DNA of 64,000 bases from Colwellia psychrerythraea 34H (GCF_000012325.1 NC_003910.7:4836001-4900000), one strand, 5' to 3'; counted from the first letter of the stretch, positions 28,324-37,947 are shown. Numbers and translations are program-made. Notes: generated by a model from the sequence alone, not told the origin.

Positions 28324-28343
28324 TAGCGTGATTAATCACGCTA
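28324..28343. repeat. Perfect 20-bp palindrome
   Basis: TAGCGTGATT is followed immediately by AATCACGCTA, an exact inverted repeat with no spacer, 31 bp after the permease stop and just before the terminator hairpin. It may strengthen termination or bind a protein. Confidence 0.5.
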
Positions 28344-28353
28344 TCAGTTAAAT

Positions 28354-28395
28354 AAAAAAAGCGGCATAACCATCAATGGTTATGCCGCTTTTTTT
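28354..28395 (+). terminator. Bidirectional Rho-independent terminator
   Basis: GCGGCATAACCAT pairs with ATGGTTATGCCGC, flanked by AAAAAAA upstream and TTTTTTT downstream. It serves the permease on the plus strand and probably the NagZ-like gene on the minus strand. Confidence 0.92.
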
Positions 28396-28427
28396 CTATT
28401 TTTCTATTTTTCTATTTTTCTATTTTT
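28396..28427. repeat. Short tandem repeat (CTATTTTT)x4
   Basis: Four perfect copies of the 8-bp unit CTATTTTT directly after the terminator T-run. It is a candidate slippage-prone repeat, but lies in a convergent intergenic region with no promoter in view. Confidence 0.8.
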
Positions 28428-28497
28428 ACTTATTGATGATACTAATCTCGCTAAACAAATAACCCTTTTCAGGTGGTTTAAATATTAAATAACAGCC

Positions 28498-30510
28498 TTA
28501 CCTTTTCAACGTTACAGGTAGTTTACCTAAAGCCTTTCTTTCATTGAAAACAACTGCCATGCTGGCATTAAACCCTGGGCTTATACTTTGCTGATTTTTA
28601 CTCTCATAGATTCTATCGTCAAAGTTTAACAACACTGCATCGGCTAGTTCACTGTACTCATTTATTAAAAAGGGAGAACCTTTAGCAATAAGTATAGAAG
28701 GCTTTCCTAGCTTTCCCGCTAGCGTAAGTTGCTGTTTTAATAACGTTGCATAGGTCAGTTTTTTCTGTTGCTGAGCAGCACTACCATAACTTGGCGTTAA
28801 ATCATCCATACCGCCTAAATCAACTAAACTGGCCGTTTTAATATCAACAGTAGCAATGACGACATCCGCTTCACTTAGCAGCGACTTCATTTGTTTATCC
28901 GACTCGGTATTACCGGCAATAAAGTGGCTAATGCTAATTTTTTCAACCTCACTTGCTGGCAATATTTGCGCTAATACCTTATTAGTCGCATAAGTTAACG
29001 CCACCAGTTCTTGCTGATTTGCGACAACAAAATGTATTCGTTTAATACCTGTTACAGTAAGAGGTAACAACTGGTTATTTTTCAATAATGTTACCGCGGC
29101 ATTGGCAAGCGCTTGCTCTGTAATAATATGCTTTTCATTAGCAATAACAGCATTAACCGAGAGCAGTTGTTGTGCTACTGATTCATTGGCCACTTCAATA
29201 TATTGTTTCTTATATCGGTTTAATCTCACTATCGATTGTTCAAACTCAGTTAACTGATATTCATTGTGCTCAATGCGTATTGCTAAGGCCTTGGCCACTG
29301 CTTTTATAAAGTTATAAAAATTGTCGATATCATTTGGTGTTCGAACCTTAAATGGCATCACGGCAAGATCTGCACCTGCCACAAAGGTTTCAACGACAGC
29401 TTCAATGTCAGTAAAAAAGTGAGTAACACCCGCCATATCAAGAGCATCCGTCGCAATAATGCCATCAAACTCCATCTCTTCTCTTAACAAGTTGGTTAAT
29501 ATTTTACGGGACATGGTCGCTGGGCGAATAAGTTTATCGCCACTTTTACTGATAAATAAACTGTTATCTAGGGCTGGAAACTGAATGTGAGCCGTCATTA
29601 TCATCGCGGGTTTAGCGTGATCAATAGCCCAAGCAAAAGGTGCAAGATCCACCTTATCTATAGTCGCTCTGTCATGATCAACTCGTGGTAAACCTAAGTG
29701 ACTATCAACGTGCGTATCACCATGACCAGGAAAATGCTTCAAGGTTGCCATCACGCCTTGTGCTTGAATGGCTGTTACCGCACTAGCACCAAGTTCGGCT
29801 ACTTGGACAGCGGACTCGCCAAAAGAGCGCGTATTAATCACCGGGTTGTCAACATTGGTATTTACATCAACGACAGGGGCATAATTATTATTGATACCTA
29901 AGGCTTTTAGTTCTTTAGCAATAACTGCATTAACTTGCGTAGCAAAGTGAGTACCATGCTCAGGATAGCTAGCGCCAATAGCCATATTTCCAGCAAAGCC
30001 AGTCATTTTAGCAAAGCGAGCTACTCGACCGCCCTCTTGGTCTATTGAGATAATCAAGGGGTTTCCTTGTTCTGACTTTAATGCCGCGGCTTGAATATCA
30101 TGGGTTAGCTTCACCACTTGCGCTATCTCTTGCACATTTTCAGCGAATAATACGATACCACCGACATTACTTGTGCTTATCATCTGCGCAAGTTCTTTGG
30201 GTAGCTCAGTCACTACTTGTCGGCAATGTTTTGATGTTGGCACACTGGCCTTACCATCTATATCAGAACAAAAGTATCGAATATCGAGCGACATTCTTTG
30301 TGCAACTTTTCGCTCAAATGGAGTGAATGTATTAGTACTAGTGGAGTTATGGGTCATATTTTTTTCTGTTGCCTGACTTTGACAAGCGCTAAGCGCAATT
30401 GAAACTATCATTATTAGCGCACTTGGCACTAAGTAAGTTCGCTTATTACTCGATAATTTATCGAGGAAAGTACTCGGTAAGTGGCTCGATCGATTATCCA
30501 TCAAAGACAA
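28498..30510 (-). CDS. Glycoside hydrolase family 3 lipoprotein, NagZ-like
   Basis: Putative beta-N-acetylhexosaminidase of 670 residues. After a hydrophobic stretch, a lipobox-like ALSAC near residue 43 suggests lipidation. The GH3 catalytic domain carries LIISIDQEGGRVARF, the NagZ-type KHFPGHGDTHVDSHLGLPRV with its Asp-His pair, and IIATDALDMAGVTHF containing the nucleophile Asp. An extra C-terminal GH3 domain (about 470-670) makes it much longer than the cytoplasmic NagZ (about 340), similar to exported two-domain enzymes. Last gene of the mocR-led run, 3 bp after elbB. Confidence 0.87.
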   Translation of the reverse strand: MSLMDNRSSHLPSTFLDKLSSNKRTYLVPSALIMIVSIALSACQSQATEKNMTHNSTSTNTFTPFERKVAQRMSLDIRYFCSDIDGKASVPTSKHCRQVVTELPKELAQMISTSNVGGIVLFAENVQEIAQVVKLTHDIQAAALKSEQGNPLIISIDQEGGRVARFAKMTGFAGNMAIGASYPEHGTHFATQVNAVIAKELKALGINNNYAPVVDVNTNVDNPVINTRSFGESAVQVAELGASAVTAIQAQGVMATLKHFPGHGDTHVDSHLGLPRVDHDRATIDKVDLAPFAWAIDHAKPAMIMTAHIQFPALDNSLFISKSGDKLIRPATMSRKILTNLLREEMEFDGIIATDALDMAGVTHFFTDIEAVVETFVAGADLAVMPFKVRTPNDIDNFYNFIKAVAKALAIRIEHNEYQLTEFEQSIVRLNRYKKQYIEVANESVAQQLLSVNAVIANEKHIITEQALANAAVTLLKNNQLLPLTVTGIKRIHFVVANQQELVALTYATNKVLAQILPASEVEKISISHFIAGNTESDKQMKSLLSEADVVIATVDIKTASLVDLGGMDDLTPSYGSAAQQQKKLTYATLLKQQLTLAGKLGKPSILIAKGSPFLINEYSELADAVLLNFDDRIYESKNQQSISPGFNASMAVVFNERKALGKLPVTLKR

Positions 30511-30513
30511 AAC

Positions 30514-31170
30514 CTACTTACTAAAAGCAAGAACATATTTTACTAGTTTATTGATACCCACTGCCGCTTCACTGATCGATTCAGCAAGCATATAGGCTGG
30601 TGTTGTCACAATTTTATGTGCTTCATCCACAACTACGTCAGTAACATCACAATCAATATGCGTTAAACCTTTGGCTGAAATTAATTTCGCCGTTGCGTTA
30701 TCTTTGCCAATAGTGCCTTTTACGCCTGCGGGATAAATAAGCGGTAATAAAGCAGGAGCAATACACATAAAGCCTGCTGGTTTTTCTACTTTGGCAAAAG
30801 CTTTAGCTGCGGTTAATACTTGTTCGTTAACACTATAATTATCGTTGTCTAACGCAAAACTACTTAAGTTCTTTGCTGCGCCAAAACCACCGACAAATAT
30901 GATGGCATCAAATTCTTTTTCATTCAGTTCTATTAAATCTTCTACATCGCCACGACCAATACGCGCGGCTTCAACAAGTACATTACGGCTTTCCTCTTCG
31001 CTCACTTCACCCGTGAGATGATTAATAACATGGTGCTGAGCTATATTAGGTGCAAAGCAGCGATAAGTGGCGCCTTGCTGAGCTATCGCTAATAACGTAA
31101 TGACTGCTTCTTGAATTTCACTGCCATCATAAACACCACAACCACTTAGAATAACTGCTATATTTTTCAT
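30514..31170 (-). CDS. elbB: Isoprenoid biosynthesis glyoxalase-like protein ElbB
   Basis: DJ-1/PfpI-like protein of 218 residues. Hallmarks are VILSGCGVYDGSEIQEAV, CFAPNIAQHHVINHLTGE and FVGGFGAAKNLSSFA, and the nucleophile Cys region GFMCIAPALLP. ElbB (sigma cross-reacting protein 27A) has weak glyoxalase activity, but its physiological role is unclear. Lies 20 bp downstream of the MFS gene and 3 bp before the NagZ-like gene, so likely part of the same transcript. Confidence 0.92.
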   Translation of the reverse strand: MKNIAVILSGCGVYDGSEIQEAVITLLAIAQQGATYRCFAPNIAQHHVINHLTGEVSEEESRNVLVEAARIGRGDVEDLIELNEKEFDAIIFVGGFGAAKNLSSFALDNDNYSVNEQVLTAAKAFAKVEKPAGFMCIAPALLPLIYPAGVKGTIGKDNATAKLISAKGLTHIDCDVTDVVVDEAHKIVTTPAYMLAESISEAAVGINKLVKYVLAFSK

Positions 31171-31190
31171 ATTTAATCCTTTCTTTTTAA

Positions 31191-32459
31191 CTATTTTTTA
31201 TTGTTAAACCATATCATTAGCTGACAGCTTAATACTACCAAGACAGCAAAGAACATTAACAAAGCAAATGGCTTTGCACTGCCATCATAAAAGAAGGCTA
31301 AAATGGGTCCTGCTAACGCGCCTATTCCCCAACGAAGGGTACCAATAACCGCTGTTACTGTCCCTGAATGCGCAGGAAATTTAGTTAAAATTAAAGCATC
31401 GCTATTTACCGCTATCATGGAAATACTCCCCATAAGTGGAAAAATAGCCACAACGGTATAAATTAACGGTAATGCCAAAACATTTACCAACATCAGGGCC
31501 GTTGCTGCCATTGTTGCTAGCGTTAAACCAAAACGCAACATCGTCCTTGAACCTTTACGCACCACAAAACGTGTATTAGTAAAATGCGCCGTCATCAACG
31601 CTAATATATTTAAGGCAAACAACAAACTAAAAGTATATTCTGATACTTCAAAGATGGTTAAATAGACAAAAGGAATTGCGGTAATATAAGCAAAAAACGC
31701 CAGTGCTATCATCATTGATGAAATAATATCTAGTCGTGCTTCAGCATTGCTTAACACTATTTTATAGCGCTGAATAAAGCTCATCTCAACTTTTTTAACT
31801 ACTGGCCCTTCTGGCAAGGTCACATCGCTTGCATTAGGTAAATAGTAGCTAACCAATACCAGCACAATGAGGCTGTAAGCGGCTAATACATAAAAGATAA
31901 GTTGCCAGCTATGTGCCAGTAACAGCACACTGCCTATGCTCGGCGCTATCATAGGCGCTAACATCATAATCATGCTGACATACGAAAGCCCTTTCGCAGT
32001 ATCTTTACCGTAATATTCACGCACGGCCCCCGGAACAACTACGGTGGCGGCACTGCTGACAAAGGCTTGAAAAAATCTAACGGTAAGAAATTGCTCTATA
32101 TTGCTCACAAAAGGTAATAATAAGCTGGCAATAAAAAAACCACCGATGCCCAACAAAACAAGATTCCGACGTGGGTGTTTATCTGCCATAGGACCAAACA
32201 ATATTAAACCGAGCGCATAACCCAACAAATAAATGCTTAAGCTATTTTGCACCATGCTCATGGGTGTATTTAAATGCTCAGCTAACGTTGGCATAGCGGG
32301 TAAATACATATCTACCGCTAAGGGAGAAACCGCTAATATTGAAGCTAATAAAGGTAATAACAACTTTAAAGAGACTTTAAGCTGCGCTGAAGGTGTCAAC
32401 GTATCGCCATGCTTTATTACTGCGTTATTACTTGATGTATTATTGTTTGTCGCTGTCAT
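31191..32459 (-). CDS. Bcr/CflA-type MFS multidrug transporter
   Basis: Twelve-helix major facilitator of 422 residues. MFS motifs include LLGYALGLILFGPMADKHPR with the Gly-Asp-Arg-like loop, AVDMYLPAMPTLAEHLNT near helix 1 (typical of Bcr/CflA) and RFFQAFVSSAATVVVPG. Likely a drug or metabolite/H+ antiporter. Its ATG overlaps the mocR stop by 4 bp (ATGA), so the two are translationally coupled and mocR may control it. Confidence 0.88.
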   Translation of the reverse strand: MTATNNNTSSNNAVIKHGDTLTPSAQLKVSLKLLLPLLASILAVSPLAVDMYLPAMPTLAEHLNTPMSMVQNSLSIYLLGYALGLILFGPMADKHPRRNLVLLGIGGFFIASLLLPFVSNIEQFLTVRFFQAFVSSAATVVVPGAVREYYGKDTAKGLSYVSMIMMLAPMIAPSIGSVLLLAHSWQLIFYVLAAYSLIVLVLVSYYLPNASDVTLPEGPVVKKVEMSFIQRYKIVLSNAEARLDIISSMMIALAFFAYITAIPFVYLTIFEVSEYTFSLLFALNILALMTAHFTNTRFVVRKGSRTMLRFGLTLATMAATALMLVNVLALPLIYTVVAIFPLMGSISMIAVNSDALILTKFPAHSGTVTAVIGTLRWGIGALAGPILAFFYDGSAKPFALLMFFAVLVVLSCQLMIWFNNKK

Positions 32460-33931
32460 TGTTTTTCCATCAATTGTGCTGTTTTTTGCTTGCTGGTATA
32501 TTCGTATACCAATTGACCTAATACCTTAACGGCCGTTTCAACATCCTCCCCCCATTGCACGCCATAACTCACTCGCATGTAATTTTGATACTTTCCTGAT
32601 GGAGAAAAAATTGCTCCAGGGGCAAAACTAACCCCTTGTGTTAGCGCCTGTTGAAAAAATTCACCCGTTTTTACATGTGACTGACAGCGCAGCCAAAGCA
32701 CACTGCCCCCTAAAGGTTTTGAAATACAGACTTCTGGCGGGAAATGTTCGGCAATTAATGCTCGCATTCGCTCACAATTGTATGCCAGCGTCTTTCGTAA
32801 TACACAAAGGTGGCGGTCATAATCGCCGCTCAGTAAGTATTCATTTAAGGTCCATTGCTGCAACATAGGTGTCGAGGCCGATTGTGCCCGCTTAATTCGT
32901 TTTGCTTGCTCTTCGAACTTACCCGGTAATAACCAGCCAATACGATAACCTGGTGCTGCTGTTTTGGAAAAGGAAGAACAGGTCATCACTAATCCTTTTT
33001 CAGAATACAACTGAGCAGGTTTTGGCTTGTTATCAGTAAAGTATATCTCGCTATAAACTTCATCTTCAATCAATGGAATATCATGTTGCTCTAATAGAGA
33101 AACCATCGCTTGACGTTGTTCATCAGTTTTCATCGAACCTAATGGGTTGTTTATCGCCGTTGAAAACAAACAAGCAGTGATATCATGCTGATTAATAGCC
33201 TCAGCTAAATCTTCGACACAAACACCGTCTTCTGTACAGGTATAAACTTCAAGTGCTTTCATACCTAATGTTTCAATCAATTCAATCATGCCGAAAAAGC
33301 ACGGAGATTCAATAGCAATAATATCACCACGTTTCGCTACACATTGCAGGGCAATGGAGAGTGCTTCTTGCGCGCCATTGGTGATGACAATATCATCAGG
33401 ATTTGTCTCGACACCTTGGTCTTGATAACGAAATGCCAGCTGCATGCGTAATTTAGCATCGCCCGTTACTGGGCCATAACTTACTGCCTTTTCTGAGACT
33501 TTACTTAAGACTGAGCGCATTAATCTGGCAAGCGCTTTATCAGGCGGATGTGCTTGAATAGGATTTGAAATTCCAAGGGCAACAGTATTAGGTAAGTGCA
33601 CCGCCGCATGGACTTGTTCAATCATACTGCGACCTTGCACTTCCACCGGATCACACTGAGCCCATTTTGCCGGTCTTGGTTTAAGCGTTCGTGCTTGCAT
33701 TGCCTGTAAATAATAGCCCGATTGTGGCTTGGCACAGACTTGTCCTTGTCGTTCTAATTCAATATAAGCTTGCTTAACCGTTGGTACACTTATATCAAAC
33801 TGGCGACTTAGTTTGCGTAAACTAGGTAACTTATCACCTGGGTGTAACGCACCTATTTTCTTTTGATGTTCAATAAAATCAATTACTTGTTGATACAAAT
33901 ATGCCGAGGAGCTTTTATCTAATAATTTCAT
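32456..33931 (-). CDS. MocR-type regulator (GntR HTH plus aminotransferase)
   Basis: Regulator of 491 residues. N-terminal GntR winged helix, about 1-80 (GDKLPSLRKLSRQFDISVPT, PQSGYYL), fused to a type I aminotransferase domain. The PLP lysine is in CSSFSKTAAPGYRIGWLLPG, with DDIVITNGAQEALSIAL and IPLIEDEVYSE. MocR proteins sense metabolites through PLP chemistry and bind direct repeats. A direct repeat (TGTATA..GTTA twice) lies upstream at 33971-34006. It heads the likely operon MFS, elbB, NagZ-like. Confidence 0.92.
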   Translation of the reverse strand: MKLLDKSSSAYLYQQVIDFIEHQKKIGALHPGDKLPSLRKLSRQFDISVPTVKQAYIELERQGQVCAKPQSGYYLQAMQARTLKPRPAKWAQCDPVEVQGRSMIEQVHAAVHLPNTVALGISNPIQAHPPDKALARLMRSVLSKVSEKAVSYGPVTGDAKLRMQLAFRYQDQGVETNPDDIVITNGAQEALSIALQCVAKRGDIIAIESPCFFGMIELIETLGMKALEVYTCTEDGVCVEDLAEAINQHDITACLFSTAINNPLGSMKTDEQRQAMVSLLEQHDIPLIEDEVYSEIYFTDNKPKPAQLYSEKGLVMTCSSFSKTAAPGYRIGWLLPGKFEEQAKRIKRAQSASTPMLQQWTLNEYLLSGDYDRHLCVLRKTLAYNCERMRALIAEHFPPEVCISKPLGGSVLWLRCQSHVKTGEFFQQALTQGVSFAPGAIFSPSGKYQNYMRVSYGVQWGEDVETAVKVLGQLVYEYTSKQKTAQLMEKQ

Positions 33932-33970
33932 TTATTTCTCAGAGTAAGTGCCTTGATTAACAACGCCAAC

Positions 33971-34006
33971 TGTATAGGTTACATTTTCATAATTTTGTAT
34001 ATGTTA
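33971..34006. promoter_or_regulatory. Direct repeat, candidate MocR operator
   Basis: TGTATAGGTTA (33971-33981) and TGTATATGTTA (33996-34006) are the same 11-mer with one change, starting 25 bp apart. Direct repeats on one face of the helix are typical of MocR operators. They lie about 40 bp upstream of the mocR ATG. Confidence 0.5.
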
Positions 34007-34044
34007 TTAAATCAAATTATCCTTACAATGTCACGCTTATCCTA

Positions 34045-34310
34045 TATACCCGATCCACTTGAAGATGCACGATTCAGCTGGAATTAGAAACGCCTTTAGG
34101 CAAGGCATTGATTGAAGAGAATAGTTATTCTATTGTCGAAATCAATAACGCAGCATAAAGCGTTTCTAAACCAGCCCCTTGGGGAGGACTGAGCAAATCA
34201 TACTCTGCGTTACATTTCTTTTTAAGGGATTGACCTTAATAAAAAAATGCGCCTTGAATATGAATCGCTCAGACTTCCTGAAACGAGCATCTTCAAGTGG
34301 AACGGGTATA
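34045..34310 (+). repeat. Miniature inverted-repeat element, family A, copy 2
   Basis: A 266-bp element with near-perfect terminal inverted repeats: both ends read TATACCCG, then one differing base, then TCCACTTGAAGATGC. It aligns with the reverse complement of 11757-11957, with about 60 extra bases in the right half. It ends 28 bp before the DMT transporter ATG and separates that gene from the MocR direct repeats. A reading frame runs from within it into the transporter gene, but has no ribosome site. Confidence 0.9.
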
Positions 34311-34337
34311 AGTCCTACTCATGGAGTGACAAAATTT

Positions 34338-35267
34338 ATGAACAATACGCTTTTATACGTAATTACCGTCCTAATATGGGGATCGACTTGGATAGCTATT
34401 AATTACCAATTAGGTGAAGTCGCTGCTGAAGTATCGATTGTTTATCGATTTGGCTTAGCAGCTTTATGTATGTTCGCTTATTGTCGCTTCAAGAAATTAC
34501 CGCTGAAGTTTTCAGCCAAACAACACCTGCAACTATCCGCTTTTGGTTTAACCCTGTTTGGCTTTAATTATTATTTACTGTATAACGCACAAGCTCATAT
34601 TAATTCAGCATTGACCAGCATTGCATTTTCCACTTTGATGATGATTAATATTCTTAATGCACGTGTTTGGTTTAAAACTCGCATTTCGAGCCGAGTTTAT
34701 TACGGTGGCGCACTTGGCTTAATGGGTATTGTTACCTTGTTTTGGCCACAAATAAGTAATGTGCATTTTGGTGATAGTACTTTATTGGGCTTAGGCTTGT
34801 GCTTAATTGGCGTGGTGTTCGCCTCTACCGGTAATATGATTTCGATTAAGAATCAGCACGACAATATGCCAGTACTACCTGCCACGGCATGGGGCATGAT
34901 GTACGGCAGTCTATTTATGTTTGTTGTTGCGCTTGTTCAGGGTCAAACCTTTAACTTTTCTTATACTTTCGAGTACATCAGCTCATTGTTGTACTTATCA
35001 ATATTTGGTTCGGTTATTGCTTTTGGTTGTTATTTAACATTATTGGCTCGTATCGGTGCACATAAGGCCTCTTATGCCACGATTATGTTTCCCGCAGTCG
35101 CTGTGGTTATCTCAAGCTTTTTCGAAGGTTTTATCTGGGATAGTTATACCTTTATTGGCTTAAGTTTGATGTTAGCAGGTAACTTAGTGGTACTCGCCAA
35201 ACCAGGTATGCTAAAACGTTTCAACTCTACGAGTTTAAAACAGGTTAGCTGTAGCGATGCAAAATAA
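34338..35267 (+). CDS. EamA/DMT-family transporter
   Basis: Drug/metabolite transporter of 309 residues with ten helices and two EamA repeats (about 10-140 and 155-295). N-terminus is MNNTLLYVITVLIWGSTWIA, with the usual tryptophan-rich first helix. I chose the ATG at 34338, preceded by GGAGTG; the open frame extends upstream to 34179, but that part is inside the repeat element and would add 53 unrelated residues. Divergent from mocR, so possibly its target. Confidence 0.88.
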   Translation: MNNTLLYVITVLIWGSTWIAINYQLGEVAAEVSIVYRFGLAALCMFAYCRFKKLPLKFSAKQHLQLSAFGLTLFGFNYYLLYNAQAHINSALTSIAFSTLMMINILNARVWFKTRISSRVYYGGALGLMGIVTLFWPQISNVHFGDSTLLGLGLCLIGVVFASTGNMISIKNQHDNMPVLPATAWGMMYGSLFMFVVALVQGQTFNFSYTFEYISSLLYLSIFGSVIAFGCYLTLLARIGAHKASYATIMFPAVAVVISSFFEGFIWDSYTFIGLSLMLAGNLVVLAKPGMLKRFNSTSLKQVSCSDAK

Positions 35268-35318
35268 TTTTGCTTAAATTAATCGTGTTTTCCATGTTAA
35301 AGCAAAGCACAAACTTGC

Positions 35319-35324
35319 TATAAT
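35319..35324 (+). promoter_or_regulatory. Candidate -10 element of fbp
   Basis: A perfect TATAAT 72 bp before the fbp ATG. A -35 of TTAAAG about 16 bp upstream is poor. No Cra- or HexR-like palindrome was seen. Confidence 0.45.
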
Positions 35325-35395
35325 AATGGCAGACTGATTAACAAGTAAACTAATTCAAACTTAGCCAACCACTTTAAAGTAACTTAGGTAACCTA

Positions 35396-36364
35396 ATGCA
35401 ACGACTAGCCCCAGCTTTACGTCAAGACAATGTACCTCTTGATTTAATTTCATTAATAAAAACTATTTTAGCTGCCACAAAAGAAATTTCGTTTCGTGTT
35501 AGCCAAGGTCACTTAGGTGACGTGATGGGCTCAACCCTTGATGAGAACATTCAAGGCGAAGTTCAGAAACAATTAGATGTTGTTGCCAATGAATTATTCA
35601 AAGATATTTTACTTGAATCTGGTTTTGTTAAAGCGATTTCATCAGAAGAAGAAGATCACTCAGTTGCTGGTGATGAAAATGGCAAATATATTGTTTCTTT
35701 TGATCCCCTCGATGGTAGTTCTAACATAGACATCAATTCATTGATTGGGACTATTTTTTCTATTCATGAAGCACCTAAAGATATTGCCGCTGGTGATGAT
35801 GACATGTTTAAGCAAGCCGGTGACAAGCAAGTATGTGCTGGTTATGTGCTTTATGGTCCATCAACGATGTTAGTGATGACTACAGGTAGCGGTACCCATT
35901 TTTATGTATTAGACAGAACCCATGGCGGTTTCTTATTAGTAGAACGAAATGTACAAGTTCCTGCTGATACACAAGAGTTTGCCGTCAATATGTCTAACCA
36001 GCGTTTTTGGCAAGCACCTATGCAAAATTACATCAGTGATTTACTTGCTGGTGATACCGGTCCACGTGAGAAAAACTTCAATATGCGTTGGATAGCGGCC
36101 ATGGTTGGTGATATTCATCGTGTTTTATGTCGCGGTGGTATTTTCACATACCCTGCTGATAGTAGAAAACCTGAGCAACCATACAAACTACGTTTAATGT
36201 ATGAAGCTAACCCAATGGCGTTTTTACTTGAACAAGCGGGTGGTTTAGCAATGACCAGTGAAGGGCGCATTATGGATATAGAACCAAATAGTATCCATCA
36301 ACGTGTTGAAGTTATTATGGGTTCTAAGAATGAAGTTGAGAAATGCTTAAGCTACTATAATTAA
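35396..36364 (+). CDS. fbp: Fructose-1,6-bisphosphatase class 1
   Basis: Gluconeogenic phosphatase converting fructose 1,6-bisphosphate to fructose 6-phosphate, 322 residues. Class I motifs present: SEEED near 83 (metal site), [20 protein letters not shown], the substrate region [18 protein letters not shown] and [21 protein letters not shown]-terminal extension is that of gammaproteobacterial Fbp. Its stop codon abuts a family B inverted-repeat element, and a terminator follows at 36557. Possibly coordinated with pckA in gluconeogenesis. Confidence 0.97.
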   Translation: MQRLAPALRQDNVPLDLISLIKTILAATKEISFRVSQGHLGDVMGSTLDENIQGEVQKQLDVVANELFKDILLESGFVKAISSEEEDHSVAGDENGKYIVSFDPLDGSSNIDINSLIGTIFSIHEAPKDIAAGDDDMFKQAGDKQVCAGYVLYGPSTMLVMTTGSGTHFYVLDRTHGGFLLVERNVQVPADTQEFAVNMSNQRFWQAPMQNYISDLLAGDTGPREKNFNMRWIAAMVGDIHRVLCRGGIFTYPADSRKPEQPYKLRLMYEANPMAFLLEQAGGLAMTSEGRIMDIEPNSIHQRVEVIMGSKNEVEKCLSYYN

Positions 36365-36525
36365 TACCAATCTCACTAACTAGGTGATCATTTCTACTGG
36401 TTAAAATAACCAACTACTTCGTTATTTATTTAATAATTAGGATAACTAGTTATTAAAATAAATGCCTTGTACTTGGTAATTTTTTCTGCGTATAAAGTAG
36501 GTCACCTAATTAATAAAACTGGTAT
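36364..36525 (+). repeat. Miniature inverted-repeat element, family B, copy 1
   Basis: A 162-bp element with ends ATACCA..TCACTAACTAGGTGATC and, as reverse complement, ATACCAGTTTTATTAATTAGGTGACC (20 of 26 match; short pieces shown). It begins on the last base of the fbp stop. Its interior aligns with the reverse complement of 56952-57110, for example a block ending in TTCGTT or ATCGTT and another starting GCCTTG. No coding capacity. Confidence 0.75.
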
Positions 36526-36556
36526 AAGCTAAACAAGTTTAAAAAATTAGATTAAT

Positions 36557-36594
36557 AAAAAAGGCTTATTGTTTAAAACAATAAGCCTTTTTTA
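36557..36594. terminator. Bidirectional Rho-independent terminator fbp / DUF945
   Basis: GGCTTATTGTTT pairs with AAACAATAAGCC, flanked by AAAAAA and TTTTTT. It serves fbp and the convergent DUF945 gene. Confidence 0.92.
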
Positions 36595-36610
36595 TATTTG
36601 GTTATGAAAG

Positions 36611-37900
36611 CTATAACTGAAAGGCTTTTCCATTAACCGTTAGTTGACTTTGGACATATTTGGCTTCAACCGTTATTTCGTTATTGTGGCGGTTCAAATA
36701 ACCTTGTTCTACAAAATTATCCACCATAGGAGCCATACCTAATTTACTTAGGAATGCCATAGGTGCTTTACCTTTAGCATCGGCTTCTAAAGCCTTAATT
36801 AAGGCCATTGAATTCAAATTAGCACTATCAAATAAATCTTTGTTGATGTTGAAGTTAAATTCAGTTGCCACTTTACCTTCTTCGGTAACAACACTTAAAT
36901 CTGTTATTTTCAAGTTAGGATCTTTAGCGAGTATTTTTTCTGCTACTGCTGATAGCACTTTTAGGCTTTCTTCAGTGTCATATTCACCTGAAGCATTAAC
37001 CGACAAATTTGCCATAGCCGTGTTTAATTCTTGCAAAGCATGGACATCAATATTAGCTAACAGTACCGCTACGTTGGGCTCTTTAAAATATTGTCCTGAA
37101 GCACTAATTTCTTTGGCTTGATAGTTCAACGCAAGCGCTAATAAATCATTATCTAATGAAACCTCGCTCGTTAAGGTTGCTCCATCTAAAGAAAAAACTT
37201 TACTGTTATCGTTATAAACACTAATCCCTGTAACGGTAAAGATGGCATCACCAGTTAAGATGGCCGTTCCCGCAAGATAATCACCGCTAACAACTTTTTG
37301 CTTAGTCGACATACCAACGTCACCAATAACAAGGCGTTCATCCTGTCCTTTAACATCGAGACCTCCCCAAGAAAAATCACCAATGATGTGTTCATTATTA
37401 ATTAAGGTAAATTGGGCAAAAGATGGCTCAGATACAATCACGCTATCAGTATCTTGATAACTTATTTTATCAGTATTAATGAAGGTGGTAACATCTTTAC
37501 TAAAGCCCAGTAGTGCACCGACATGCAGCTTTTCGTTAATAATATCAACTATACGTTCATCTACCCCAAGCGCTGCAAACTTAAATTTCGCCGTTGAATA
37601 GCCTAAACCAAAATACCAATTTTTATCCGTAATTATGACAGGACCAAAAGAGATGTCTTCTTCTACGGTAATAGTCACCTCATTGAGGTTATTATCTTCC
37701 AAGGCTATTTTCATTTCTGAGACGACATCAGCACCGAACCAACCACCGCTATATTGGCTGGTTGTTAAGGTGATACCATCCGTTTCATTAAGTTTTACAA
37801 GTACTCGTTGACGTTCTGTTTCAACCATAGCGCCAATAAATTTTGGCGCAATTAGCAAACTAGCTAGGATTAAAACTATAGTGATATATATTTTTTTCAT
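36611..37900 (-). CDS. YdgA-like DUF945 family protein
   Basis: Envelope protein of 429 residues with an N-terminal hydrophobic segment (about 3-23, IYITIVLILASLLIAPKFIG). The YdgA/DUF945 pattern follows: repeated beta segments, the TLTTSQYSGGWFGADVVSEM block, and an EITVEAKYVQSQLTVNGKAF ending. Function unknown; E. coli YdgA is an inner-membrane-anchored periplasmic protein. It follows rlmB after 47 bp, so may be cotranscribed with rnr-rlmB. Confidence 0.85.
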   Translation of the reverse strand: MKKIYITIVLILASLLIAPKFIGAMVETERQRVLVKLNETDGITLTTSQYSGGWFGADVVSEMKIALEDNNLNEVTITVEEDISFGPVIITDKNWYFGLGYSTAKFKFAALGVDERIVDIINEKLHVGALLGFSKDVTTFINTDKISYQDTDSVIVSEPSFAQFTLINNEHIIGDFSWGGLDVKGQDERLVIGDVGMSTKQKVVSGDYLAGTAILTGDAIFTVTGISVYNDNSKVFSLDGATLTSEVSLDNDLLALALNYQAKEISASGQYFKEPNVAVLLANIDVHALQELNTAMANLSVNASGEYDTEESLKVLSAVAEKILAKDPNLKITDLSVVTEEGKVATEFNFNINKDLFDSANLNSMALIKALEADAKGKAPMAFLSKLGMAPMVDNFVEQGYLNRHNNEITVEAKYVQSQLTVNGKAFQL

Positions 37901-37947
37901 TATTAAAATTCCTTTTTAAAATAATTTTTAAGTTCAATTATCTATTG

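Noticed and set aside
34179..34337. Upstream extension of the DMT transporter by 53 residues
   Set aside because: It lies inside a family A repeat element, lacks a ribosome site, and the ATG at 34338 has GGAG and begins the normal first helix.
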